DNA from: Streptosporangium canum
GTDB taxonomy: Bacteria; Actinomycetota; Actinomycetes; Streptosporangiales; Streptosporangiaceae
Reading direction: 5' to 3'
Assembly: GCF_900113865.1 (NCBI RefSeq)
Contig: NZ_FOQY01000021.1
Location: 1-64,000 of the forward strand
Length of the DNA: 64,000 nucleotides
The position numbers and the translations under genes are program-made. Within the stretch, counting starts at the first letter, position 1. Every line of letters starts with the position of its first letter. Below, piece by piece: positions 38,082 through 45,647 of the stretch. The notes under the pieces were generated by a model, which did not search any database, was not told the origin of the DNA, and saw nothing but the letters and a program-made list of their open reading frames with translations.

Positions 38082-38572
38082 GCCTCCAGCTCGCGCAGCC
38101 GTACTCCGGCGTCGGCGACGCGGTCCTCGGCGAACACCGCGACGCCGTGCAGTTCGAGCAGGGCGGTGGTGACACCGCTGCCGGGCAGGCGGCGGCCGCG
38201 GAAGGTGCCGTCGTAGACGGTCAGGCTGCCGCAGGAGGGGCTGCCCTCCTTCAGGATCGCCACCCTGGCGCCGGAGGAACGGGCGGCGGCCAGGGCCGCA
38301 TGGGCTCCGGCCAGGAACTCCCGCGTGACGTCGCTCCCGTCGGCGGCCAGCACCCGGGCGGTCCCCGCGAGCACCGCCGCGCCCCCGGCGCCGCCCTCGA
38401 TCTCGGCGGCCGGGCGGGGGACGGGCAGCCCTCCCTCGACCTCCGGGCAGAACGGGACCAGCCGTCCCTCCTCCCGCCAGGTGGCCAGCAGCGCGTCGCC
38501 GCTCGTCTTGGCGGCTCCGTCGTAACGGACCTTCCGCCCCATCAGGCAGGCGCTGACCAGGATCCTCTCCAC
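38078..38572 (-). CDS. DUF523 family protein
   Basis: A 164-residue protein matching DUF523 from its opening ILVSACLMGRKVRYDG and the later CPEVEGGLPVPR and LKEGSPSCGS, which supply conserved cysteines. The function is unknown; a metal or cluster site is conceivable given the conserved Cys residues. Its 3' end overlaps the convergent upstream gene by four bases. Confidence 0.88.
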   Translation of the reverse strand: MERILVSACLMGRKVRYDGAAKTSGDALLATWREEGRLVPFCPEVEGGLPVPRPAAEIEGGAGGAAVLAGTARVLAADGSDVTREFLAGAHAALAAARSSGARVAILKEGSPSCGSLTVYDGTFRGRRLPGSGVTTALLELHGVAVFAEDRVADAGVRLRELEA

Positions 38573-38658
38573 GGCTCCAGACTATGCGGCGCGGGAGGGA
38601 GGGCGGCGGGACCGGGCAGTACCCTACTGCTCATGTCCCTTGCCCCTGTGATGTATCG

Positions 38659-39021
38659 ATGATCGGCCCGCTCGCGACCGGCGTGATCGTGCTGTCGCTG
38701 GTGATCGTCGTGGCCGCGATCGTGACCGCCGCACGGAACCGGGCGATGGGGACCGTCCTGCTCGTCGCGCTCGGGGTGCTGGAGGCCGCGCTGCTCGTCC
38801 AGGCCGGGTTCGTGATCGCCGGGATGGTCGGGGGCGAAGGGCCGGACGAGACGGCCACCCTCATCGGCTATCTCGCCGGCACCCTGGTGATCCCGCCCGC
38901 CGCGGCGTTCCTGGGGCTCGCCGAGCGCTCGCGCTGGGGGGCGATCGTGATCGCGGTGGGGGGCTTCGCCGTCTGCGTCATGGTCGGGAGGCTGCTGCAG
39001 GTCTGGCAGGGGACGGCATGA
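38659..39021 (+). CDS. Small four-span membrane protein
   Basis: A 120-residue protein with about four hydrophobic segments from ATG 38659 (MIGPLATGVIVLSLVIVV). No family is recognised. Its stop overlaps the next start as ATGA (39018-39021); the two small membrane proteins are translationally coupled and may act together. Confidence 0.65.
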   Translation: MIGPLATGVIVLSLVIVVAAIVTAARNRAMGTVLLVALGVLEAALLVQAGFVIAGMVGGEGPDETATLIGYLAGTLVIPPAAAFLGLAERSRWGAIVIAVGGFAVCVMVGRLLQVWQGTA

Positions 39022-39398
39022 GCGAACCGGCCATCGGCAGCGGGCCGGGGCGCGCGCTGGTGGCGGTCTACGGGGTGTTCGCCCTGGCCGCCGGGGCGCG
39101 TGCCGCCGTGCAGATCGCGACGCGCTTCGACGAGGCCCCGCTGGCCTACTCGCTGTCGGCCTTCGCCGCGGCGGTCTACGTCGTGCTCACCGTGGCGCTG
39201 GCCCGGGGCGACCGGCGGCTGGCGCTGGCCGCCTGCGGCATCGAGCTGGCGGGGGTGCTCATCGTCGGCACCCTGAGCATGGCGGACCCCGAGGCGTTCC
39301 CGCGCGCCACGGTCTGGTCGGGCTACGGCAGCGGCTACGTGTTCATCCCGCTCCTGCTTCCGATCCTCGGCCTCTACTGGCTTTTGCGCCGCAGGTAG
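39018..39398 (+). CDS. Small four-span membrane protein, partner of the preceding gene
   Basis: A 126-residue protein with four hydrophobic segments and a short polar N-terminus (MSEPAIGSGPGRAL). The segment GTLSMADPEAFPRATVWSGY forms an external loop between the last two spans. Start ATG 39018 overlaps the previous stop. No function can be given. Confidence 0.7.
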   Translation: MSEPAIGSGPGRALVAVYGVFALAAGARAAVQIATRFDEAPLAYSLSAFAAAVYVVLTVALARGDRRLALAACGIELAGVLIVGTLSMADPEAFPRATVWSGYGSGYVFIPLLLPILGLYWLLRRR

Positions 39399-39458
39399 TT
39401 AGGGTCCGATCCCCTCGGGCAGGTCTGCTCCCCGAACCCACAAGAGGGAGGCAGAGTT

Positions 39459-40154
39459 GTGAGCACGATCGAACAGTCCGTCGATGTGAACGTCCCGATC
39501 CGGACGGCCTACAACCAGTGGACCCAGTTCGAGAGCTTTCCCGAGTTCATGGAAGGCGTCGAGTCGGTCAAGCAACTGAGCGACACCCGTACGGCGTGGG
39601 TCGTCGAGATCGCGGGGGTCCGCCGCGAGTTCGAAGCCGACATCACCGAGCAGCACCCCGACGAGCGGGTCGCCTGGAAGTCCGTCGAGCGCCCGCACCA
39701 GGCCGGCGTGGTGACCTTCCACCACCTCAACCCGGAGACCACGCGGGTCACCCTCCAGATGGAGTACGACCCGGAGGGCTTCGTCGAGACCGTCGGTGAC
39801 TGGCTGCAGATCGTCCGCCTGCGCGTCCGCGGCGACCTGGAGCGCTTCAAGACGTTCATCGAGTCGCGCGGCGGCGAGACCGGCGCCTGGCGCGGCGACG
39901 TGCCCGGCCCGCAGGACCGCGGCACGGGCGACTACGGACCGGGCGCGGGCGGCGGAGGCCTGAACCTGGAGGACCGTCCCACCGGCGGTCCGGCGGGCGG
40001 CTACGGCTTCGACGAGCCGGCACCCCCGCGCACCGTCGGCGGCGGCGGGTACCCGCCGGAGTCCCCGCTCCCCCCGCCGGGCAGCGGCCCCCTGCCGCCG
40101 GCCGGACGCCGGCCGGGCGAGGAGCCGCCGATGGCTCCCGGGCCGCGCATCTGA
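39459..40154 (+). CDS. SRPBCC family protein with Gly/Pro-rich tail
   Basis: A 231-residue protein. Residues 1-140 are a START/SRPBCC ligand-binding domain of the polyketide cyclase/coenzyme Q-binding type, with SVDVNVPIRTAYNQWTQFE and FPEFMEGVESV. Residues 150-231 are Gly/Pro-rich and probably disordered. The ligand is unknown. GTG 39459 follows AAGAGGGAGGC. A long hairpin follows the stop. Confidence 0.85.
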   Translation: MSTIEQSVDVNVPIRTAYNQWTQFESFPEFMEGVESVKQLSDTRTAWVVEIAGVRREFEADITEQHPDERVAWKSVERPHQAGVVTFHHLNPETTRVTLQMEYDPEGFVETVGDWLQIVRLRVRGDLERFKTFIESRGGETGAWRGDVPGPQDRGTGDYGPGAGGGGLNLEDRPTGGPAGGYGFDEPAPPRTVGGGGYPPESPLPPPGSGPLPPAGRRPGEEPPMAPGPRI

Positions 40155-40175
40155 GGCCCGTGTCCGAGGCTCGCC

Positions 40176-40243
40176 TCTGACACGTGGGAAAGCCGGGTCA
40201 CGCTCTGTAAAGGGGGGCGTGGCCCGGCTTTCACGTTGTCAGA
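40176..40243. terminator. Long two-tier hairpin after the SRPBCC gene
   Basis: Outer arms TCTGACACGTG and CACGTTGTCAGA pair with one bulge, and inner arms GAAAGCCGGGTCACGC and GCGTGGCCCGGCTTTC pair with one G-U; the apical loop is TCTGTAAAGGG. The whole 68-base element folds on itself in both directions. Confidence 0.82.
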
Positions 40244-40297
40244 GTTCCGGGAGACAGGAACAAAGTGATGTTTCACTCCTGTTACAGTTGCAGTCAG

Positions 40298-40316
40298 CCA
40301 ATCATCCTACGATTGG
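40298..40316. promoter_or_regulatory. Candidate operator before the CynX-type transporter
   Basis: CCAATC, seven bases, GATTGG, with an inner ATCCTACGAT that is itself nearly symmetrical. It lies 32 bases before the transporter start in an AT-richer leader. The pattern would suit a GntR-type regulator, but none is adjacent. Confidence 0.45.
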
Positions 40317-40347
40317 GTGAATCAATTGGAGGAGGACTGAGCCCCCC

Positions 40348-41577
40348 ATGACCGTGCTCACCCAGGAGACCCGGGGCCGCACCGGTGGAACGACGGGATC
40401 CCTGGCCTGGTTGCTTGTGGCGGGAATCGTCCTCGCCGCGCTGAACCTGCGCACCGCCGTCACGAGCGTGGGACCGGTCCTCGACCACATCTCATCCGGT
40501 CTGGGGATGTCCGGGGTGGGGGTCGGGCTCCTCACCACACTACCCGTGCTCATCTTCGCCTCGGTCGGCGCGGTGACGCCGGCGCTGGCCAGGAGGATCG
40601 GTGAGCACCGGCTGCTGCTGCTCGCCCTGATCACCCTCGGCGCGGGCCTGCTGATCCGCGCGATGGTGGGTTCGGCGGGCGTGTTCCTGTTCAGCAGCGC
40701 CCTGGCGCTGTCCGGGGGCGCGGTGGGCAACGTGCTCATCCCCACCCTGATCAAGCGCCACTTCCCGGGCAGGGCCGGGACCATGACCACCGTCTACACC
40801 ACCGCCCTCGCGGTGGGCACGATGCTCGCGGCCGCCGCCACGGTGCCGATCGAGCGGGCCGCCGACGGCAACTGGCACGTTGCCCTCGGGGTGTGGGCGG
40901 CGCTGGCCGCTGTCGCCGCCATTCCGTGGCTTGCGCTGTTGCGCAGTGAGCCGGAGCGGGACACGGGCAGCAGCGATCTCGGGCCCCGGGCCCTGGTCCG
41001 GAGCAAGCTCGCCTGGTCGGTCGCCGCGTACTTCGGCACGCAGAGCATGGTGGCCTACATCATGTTCGGCTTCCTGCCGAAGATCCTCACCGACGGCGGC
41101 TACACCACCGGGCAGGCCGGGCTGGTGCTGGGCGTCTTCACCGCGATCGGCATCCCGGTCTCGATGGTCGTGCCCTGGATCGCCTCGAAGTTCTCCGACC
41201 AGCGGCCCGTGGTGGCGGCGTTCGTGGCCTTCTACACGGTCGGCTTCCTCGGCCTCTGGCTGGGCCCGGTGGGTCTGGCATGGGCGTTCGCGGTGCTGGT
41301 CGGCATCGGGATGGGGTCCTTCCCGCTCGCGCTGACCATGCTCGCCCTGCGTACCCGCACTCCGGAGGCCACCGCCGCGCTGTCCGCCTTCGGGCAGAGC
41401 ACCGGATACCTCATCGCGGGCGCCGGCCCCCTGGTCGTCGGTGTGATGCACGAGTCGACCGGTGGCTGGACGCTGCCCTTCCTGCTGCTGTTCGCGGTGG
41501 TCGGGGTGCAGCTCGTGACCGGCTGGTACGCCGGCCGCTCCCGCTACCTGGAGGACGAGCGGGCCCTCGCCGGCTGA
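40348..41577 (+). CDS. MFS transporter, CynX/NimT-like
   Basis: A 409-residue twelve-span transporter. The N-terminal segment LAALNLRTAVTSVGPVLDHI is characteristic of the cyanate/nitroimidazole (CynX/NimT) branch of MFS; the substrate here is unknown. ATG 40348 has GGAGGAGG about 10 bases upstream. It is monocistronic, between two strong hairpins. Confidence 0.9.
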   Translation: MTVLTQETRGRTGGTTGSLAWLLVAGIVLAALNLRTAVTSVGPVLDHISSGLGMSGVGVGLLTTLPVLIFASVGAVTPALARRIGEHRLLLLALITLGAGLLIRAMVGSAGVFLFSSALALSGGAVGNVLIPTLIKRHFPGRAGTMTTVYTTALAVGTMLAAAATVPIERAADGNWHVALGVWAALAAVAAIPWLALLRSEPERDTGSSDLGPRALVRSKLAWSVAAYFGTQSMVAYIMFGFLPKILTDGGYTTGQAGLVLGVFTAIGIPVSMVVPWIASKFSDQRPVVAAFVAFYTVGFLGLWLGPVGLAWAFAVLVGIGMGSFPLALTMLALRTRTPEATAALSAFGQSTGYLIAGAGPLVVGVMHESTGGWTLPFLLLFAVVGVQLVTGWYAGRSRYLEDERALAG

Positions 41578-41591
41578 CCTCCCCCTTTCCG

Positions 41592-41630
41592 GTACGGCTT
41601 GCGTCCCTTCGGGGGCGGCGCAAGCCGTAC
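41592..41630. terminator. Hairpin after the CynX-type transporter
   Basis: A perfect 12-bp stem GTACGGCTTGCG / CGCAAGCCGTAC with a 15-base loop lies between the transporter and the AlaX-like gene. Confidence 0.75.
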
Positions 41631-41645
41631 TGGCATGATGAGGGG

Positions 41646-42488
41646 ATGGAAATCGGTGGGTCGACGCTGGTCAGTTATCCGGCAGGTGAGGTTCGGGGAC
41701 GTTCCGCGGTCGTGGGGGCCGTACCGGTGGGGGACCGGTACGGGACGATCGTGGCCGAGACCCCGTTCCACCCGCTGGACCACACCTGGCCGGACCAGCC
41801 CGCCGACGAGGGGACGATCGGCGGGCTGGCGGTCGTCGACTGCGTGACCGGGGCGGTGGAGGAGGGCGGGGAGACCGTCCATCTCGGTGCGGACATCCCG
41901 GTGCGCCGGGGCACCCCCGGCTGGAACTGGCTGGTCGTCCACGTCACCGACGGACCGGTGCCGGGCCGGGAGGTCGAGCTGGCGGTGGACGAGGCAAGGC
42001 GCCGCGCGCTGTCGGCCGGGCACACCGCCTGCCATCTCACCGCGCTCGCGCTCAACGCGGCGCTGGCCGGCCGGTGGCGCAAGGAGATCCCGGCAGACGG
42101 GCTCGGCCATCCCGACTTCGACCAGACGGCCATCACCTCCTCGCGGATCCTGCCGGACGGCAGCCAGGACGTCTACCGCCTGGGCAAGTCCCTGCGCCGC
42201 AAGGGCTTCACCGCCGAGGGGCTCGCCGAGGACCTGCCGGGGATCGCCCAGCGGGTCAACGACCGGCTCAAGGAGTGGATCGCGGCCGACGCGCCGGTCT
42301 GGATCGACAGCCCCGGCTCCGAGCTGACCGCCCGCCGCACCTGGCACTGCGGCCTGCCCGAGGGCGAGGTCGCCATCCCGTGCGGCGGCACGCACCTGTC
42401 GCGCACCTCCCGGCTCGGCTCGGTCACCGCCACCCTGGAGCTGTCCGGCGACGGTTCCGAGCTGACCATGCACACCACCGTCGGCTAG
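41646..42488 (+). CDS. AlaX-like tRNA-editing domain hydrolase
   Basis: A 280-residue protein related to the editing domain of alanyl- and threonyl-tRNA synthetases. The zinc motifs are visible: HTACH at 126-130 (HxxxH) and Cys246-Gly-Gly-Thr-His250 (CxxxH) in IPCGGTHLSRTS. Free-standing relatives hydrolyse mischarged tRNA, commonly Ser-tRNA-Ala; here that is inferred. The N-terminal 110 residues resemble the AlaX barrel. ATG 41646 follows GAGGGG closely. It stands 16 bases after a strong hairpin. Confidence 0.82.
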   Translation: MEIGGSTLVSYPAGEVRGRSAVVGAVPVGDRYGTIVAETPFHPLDHTWPDQPADEGTIGGLAVVDCVTGAVEEGGETVHLGADIPVRRGTPGWNWLVVHVTDGPVPGREVELAVDEARRRALSAGHTACHLTALALNAALAGRWRKEIPADGLGHPDFDQTAITSSRILPDGSQDVYRLGKSLRRKGFTAEGLAEDLPGIAQRVNDRLKEWIAADAPVWIDSPGSELTARRTWHCGLPEGEVAIPCGGTHLSRTSRLGSVTATLELSGDGSELTMHTTVG

Positions 42489-42558
42489 ACCGTTCGCCGG
42501 GCCGCCCGGCGCCCGGCGCCCATGGGTCACGACGCATCCGGCGGGGGCATCCGTGCCA

Positions 42559-43446
42559 TCACAGGCGCGACATCTTCTCCGGGTTGGCGACCAGGAAGAC
42601 GGTCTGGACCAGACCGTCCTGGATGACCAGGGAGAACACCGAGACCGGCCGCCCGCCGACGGTCACCACGGCCGCCGGCGCGCCGTTGACGTCCGCCACC
42701 GCCGTCTCGATGTCCGGGGTCGGGCCGGTGCCCAGCGACTCCAGGAACCTGCGCGTGCCCCTGGACGAGGCGGCGGCCAGAAGGAAGCGCGCCACCTTCT
42801 CGCCGCCGGTGATGACCCGGAGGGGGGCCTTGACCTTCCCGCCGCCATCGCCGACCAGCGACACGTCGTGGGCGAGCATCGCGGTCAGCGCGTCCAGGTC
42901 ACCGCCGGCGGCCGCGCCGATGAACCGCTCGGTCAGCCTGCGCCGCTCGGCGCGGTCCACCTCGAAACGGGGCCTGCGCTCCCGCACGTGCTGCTTGGCC
43001 CGCCGGGCGAGCTGCCGGGCCGTCGCCTCGGTGCGGCCGATGATCTCGCTGATCTCCGCGTACGGCAGGGCGAACGCCTCCCTCAGCACGAACACCGCGC
43101 GCTCCAGGGGGGACAGGGTCTCCAGCACCACCAGCAGCGCCAGCTCGACCGAGGCGGTCAGCTCGGCGTGCTCGGCCACGTCGGGCACGGCGCTGACCAG
43201 CTCGGGCAGCCACGGCCCGACGTAGGACTCCCGCTGCGCCCGCACCCGCCGCAGCCGGTCGATGGAGAGCCGGGTCGTCACCCTGATCAGGTAGGCCCGG
43301 TCATCCTCGACCTCGGCCGTGTCCACCCCTGACCAGCGCAGCCACGCCTCCTGGACGACGTCCTCGGCGTCGGTCACGGTGCCCAGGACGCGGTAGGCGA
43401 CCGCGGTCAGCAGGTCTCGGTGTTCCTCGAAGCGCTCGGTGGCCAT
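42559..43446 (-). CDS. ECF41 group RNA polymerase sigma factor (SigJ-like) with SnoaL C-terminal domain
   Basis: A 295-residue sigma factor. Sigma-2 (ERFEEHRDLLTAVAYRVLG, DAEDVVQEAWLRW) and sigma-4 regions are joined to a C-terminal SnoaL-like domain. All three ECF41 signatures are present: WLPE in the linker, DGGGK, and NPEKM at the C-terminus, which is the segment known to modulate activity in this group. Typical ECF41 neighbours (carboxymuconolactone decarboxylase, oxidoreductase, epimerase-type genes) are absent; the divergent gene is an MFS transporter. An ECF41-type promoter lies just upstream. Confidence 0.93.
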   Translation of the reverse strand: MATERFEEHRDLLTAVAYRVLGTVTDAEDVVQEAWLRWSGVDTAEVEDDRAYLIRVTTRLSIDRLRRVRAQRESYVGPWLPELVSAVPDVAEHAELTASVELALLVVLETLSPLERAVFVLREAFALPYAEISEIIGRTEATARQLARRAKQHVRERRPRFEVDRAERRRLTERFIGAAAGGDLDALTAMLAHDVSLVGDGGGKVKAPLRVITGGEKVARFLLAAASSRGTRRFLESLGTGPTPDIETAVADVNGAPAAVVTVGGRPVSVFSLVIQDGLVQTVFLVANPEKMSRL

Positions 43447-43455
43447 AGGAGTAAA

Positions 43456-43483
43456 GACGTATCACGGTGTCCTTGGCGTGACA
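43456..43483 (-). promoter_or_regulatory. ECF41-type autoregulatory promoter
   Basis: On the minus strand TGTCACG (43483-43477) is followed after 17 bases by CGTC (43459-43456). This is close to the described ECF41 consensus TGTCACA...CGTC. The predicted start of transcription falls within a few bases of the sigma factor start codon, so the mRNA would be almost leaderless. Confidence 0.7.
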
Positions 43484-43556
43484 TGACCCGGCCGATGATG
43501 TTTTCTTCATACGATCTACCATTTGATTGCCAAAGTCGGCGGCAAAGGGGTGGTCT

Positions 43557-44987
43557 GTGGCAGAAGTAGCCGTCGCCGAGCCGAGCGCGGTACGGCAGGG
43601 CAGGCAGCTCTGGCTGACGCTGCTGGCACTCTCCACAGCCGGAATGGTCGTCTCCGTCCAGCAGACCGTGGTGATCCCGCTGCTGCCCCGGCTGATGGTC
43701 ACCCTGGGCGTGCCGGTGGCGGAGGTCACCTGGGTCTTCACCGCCTCGCTGCTCGCGGGCGCGGTCGCCACGCCCCTGCTGTCCCGCCTGGGGGACATGT
43801 ACGGCAAGAAGCGCATGATCCTGTTCACCGTCGGCCTGCTCGTCGTGGGTTCGGTGATCTGCGCCCTGTCCGGTTCCCTGGCCGTGCTGATCGCCGGGCG
43901 GGCCCTGCAGGGCGCGTCGGCGGCGCTGATCCCGCTGGCCATCGGCATGATCAGGGACAGCTTCCCGGGTACCCGGGTGATGACGGCCATCGGCGTGGTC
44001 AGCGCCACCATGGGCGTCGGCGGCAACCTCGGCATGATCGTCACCGGGCTCATCGCCGACCGCACCCCCAGCCACCACCCGGTCTTCTGGATCACCGCCG
44101 CCCTCGCCGCGGCGGCGCTCGTGCTCATCGCGCTGAGCGCCCATGACACCGGGGCCAGGGCCGGAGGCCGTCCTGACTTCGTCGGCGCGGTCCTGCTCTC
44201 CCTCTGGCTGGTCTGCCTGCTGCTGGCGATCTCCAAGGGCAACGACTGGGGGTGGGGCTCCGCACGGGTCGCCGGCCTGTTCGCGGGCGCGGCGGCGCTC
44301 TGCGCGGTGTGGGTTTTCAGCCAGCTCCGGCTCCGGGCGCCGATGGTCCGGCTCCATCTGCTCGCCGGCCGCCGCTCCCTGCCGGCCAACCTGGCCTCGC
44401 TGCTGCTGGGCTTCGCGATGTTCGGCTCGTTCACCCTGATCTCCAGCTTCGTCCAGACGCCCTCGTCGGCCGGATACGGCTTCGGCGGATCGGTCCTCGA
44501 CGTCGGCGTCTACGCCCTGCCGAGCACCCTGACCATGCTGGTGTCCTCCTTCATGTCCGGGCGCCTGTCCGCCCGCCTCGGCCCGGCCCACTCCCTCGCC
44601 CTCGGCGCCGCCCTCTGCTCGGCCGGATTCGGCTGGTTCACGCTCTTCAACGCCTCGGTGCTCGACCTGATCGGGGCCAACGCGCTGCAGGGGCTGGGGT
44701 TCGGGATCGCCTACGCGGCGCTGGGCGCGCTGGCCGTACAGCATGTGCCGATGGACCAGAGCGGCATCGCCAGCGGGATCAACTCCCTGGTCCGCTCCAT
44801 CGGCGGCAGTGTCTCCGGCGCGGCCACCGCGGCCCTCCTCACCTCGATCACCATCGCCGGAACCACCCTCCCGTCCCGCGACGCCTACGTCCTGTCCTTC
44901 GCGATCATCACCGTGAGCGCCTTGGCCTCCGCCGGTGTCGCCCTCGTCGCCGGAATGATGGCGCGCGGAGTGTCCGAAGTCGGCTAA
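43557..44987 (+). CDS. MFS drug/metabolite transporter (14-span DHA2-like)
   Basis: A 476-residue transporter with about fourteen hydrophobic segments; GDMYGKKRMILF is the loop 2-3 motif A of MFS antiporters. Proton-driven efflux of a small molecule is likely; substrate unknown. GTG 43557 is preferred because AAAGGGG lies at 43544-43550; a TTG at 43527 would add ten residues. It is divergent from the ECF41 sigma gene. Its stop lies 19 bases before tRNA-Ala copy 2 and overlaps that tRNA's probable -10. Confidence 0.88.
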   Translation: MAEVAVAEPSAVRQGRQLWLTLLALSTAGMVVSVQQTVVIPLLPRLMVTLGVPVAEVTWVFTASLLAGAVATPLLSRLGDMYGKKRMILFTVGLLVVGSVICALSGSLAVLIAGRALQGASAALIPLAIGMIRDSFPGTRVMTAIGVVSATMGVGGNLGMIVTGLIADRTPSHHPVFWITAALAAAALVLIALSAHDTGARAGGRPDFVGAVLLSLWLVCLLLAISKGNDWGWGSARVAGLFAGAAALCAVWVFSQLRLRAPMVRLHLLAGRRSLPANLASLLLGFAMFGSFTLISSFVQTPSSAGYGFGGSVLDVGVYALPSTLTMLVSSFMSGRLSARLGPAHSLALGAALCSAGFGWFTLFNASVLDLIGANALQGLGFGIAYAALGALAVQHVPMDQSGIASGINSLVRSIGGSVSGAATAALLTSITIAGTTLPSRDAYVLSFAIITVSALASAGVALVAGMMARGVSEVG

Positions 44988-45006
44988 GATTTGATCTGCA
45001 TCGCAA

Positions 45007-45079
45007 GGGGCTATGGCGCAGCTGGTAGCGCGCCTCCATGGCATGGAGGAGGTCTGGGGTTCGAATCCCCATAGCTCCA
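45007..45079 (+). tRNA. tRNA-Ala(GGC), copy 2
   Basis: Identical over all 73 bases to the copy at 27932, with anticodon GGC in loop ATGGCAT. The upstream flank differs from copy 1. A TAAGAT at 44985-44990, overlapping the MFS stop codon, is the best -10 candidate; no -35 is evident, so cotranscription with the MFS gene is also possible. Confidence 0.97.
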
Positions 45080-45086
45080 CTTTTGG

Positions 45087-45163
45087 GCCGTTCTTGAGAT
45101 GGCTGGACTGAAGTTGACGGGATCCCGTCCGATCTTGATGATCGGACGGGATCTTGTCGTTTC
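45087..45163 (+). repeat. tRNA-linked hairpin repeat, copy 2
   Basis: GGCCGTTCTTGAGATGGC, then AAGTTGACGGGATCCCGTCC, and a 14-bp perfect hairpin (45121-45134 with 45140-45153). Clearly the same element as at 28011 and 49469, with scattered substitutions. Confidence 0.8.
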
Positions 45164-45647
45164 AGGGGTTCCCGATTCGCATTCGCGTGGGTTCGGGGCC
45201 TGTGGCGCGAGCGTGATGGAAGGCTCGGGTGCTGTCGCGCGGCTGTCGGGACGCGGCGGACTGGCCGGTGGGCACGGCGAAGCCCTCGGTCGGCGGGGTG
45301 CTGAATCTTGATAAGGCGAATTGTGGCTTAAGTCCGAGGTGGGGATGCCCCGTTCGGTGCGGGTGGCTCGCTGGGACGCTGATCGGCGAGGTCTCCGGTG
45401 ATGTCCGGCGGCTGGATCGCGATGAGCTCGGGCTGGTGGGGTGGCGCCACTGGTCGAGGAGGTCGTCGTTGGCGACCGTGACGATCAAGACGGCCAGGGT
45501 TGAGGGGCCACGGTGACGCGTGCCCGAGCGTTGTTCACCTTTGATGCGTGGAACCTGCTGTGCCCGATTGAAGCCGTACGCGCTGCTTATCCGACCCGGT
45601 AGGGTTCTTGATCATTTGGGATGATCAAGTAGAAAGGGCGGGCCGCC
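45164..45647. other. Long intergenic region after tRNA-Ala copy 2
   Basis: About 480 bp with no supported gene. Short frames are present on both strands (for example 45229-45516 plus and 45162-45488 minus), but none has a ribosome binding site or recognisable family. The codon pattern is poor and includes AT-rich patches, so decayed coding sequence is possible. The last 40 bases hold the inverted repeat at 45608-45628 and the ribosome binding site of the next gene. Confidence 0.45.
45608..45628. promoter_or_regulatory. Inverted repeat TTGATCA-N7-TGATCAA
   Basis: Perfect 7-bp arms with a 7-base spacer sit immediately before the AGAAAGGG ribosome binding site of the membrane protein gene at 45648. 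It could be an operator or an RNA hairpin that masks translation. Confidence 0.55.

Noticed and set aside
27817..41630. The terminator hairpins at 27817 and 41592 share ACGGCTTGCG and might be another repeat family.
   Set aside because: The shared sequence is limited to ten bases of one stem arm with different loops and flanks; chance similarity in GC-rich hairpins is enough.
28005..45006. The segment between tRNA-Ala copies as an integrative island.
   Set aside because: There is no integrase, excisionase, replication or transfer gene, and the full tRNA rather than just its 3' end is duplicated. Kept only as a direct-repeat segment that might recombine.
43407..45080. A minus-strand frame that begins inside tRNA-Ala copy 2.
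   Set aside because: Its start (MELWGFEPQTSSMPWRRA) is simply the antisense of the tRNA; frames like it are often mis-annotated at tRNA genes. The rest is antisense to the MFS transporter.
45229..45516. A 95-codon frame after the second tRNA-Ala.
   Set aside because: No ribosome binding site, atypical codon use, and no recognisable domain; overlapping frames on the other strand are equally open.
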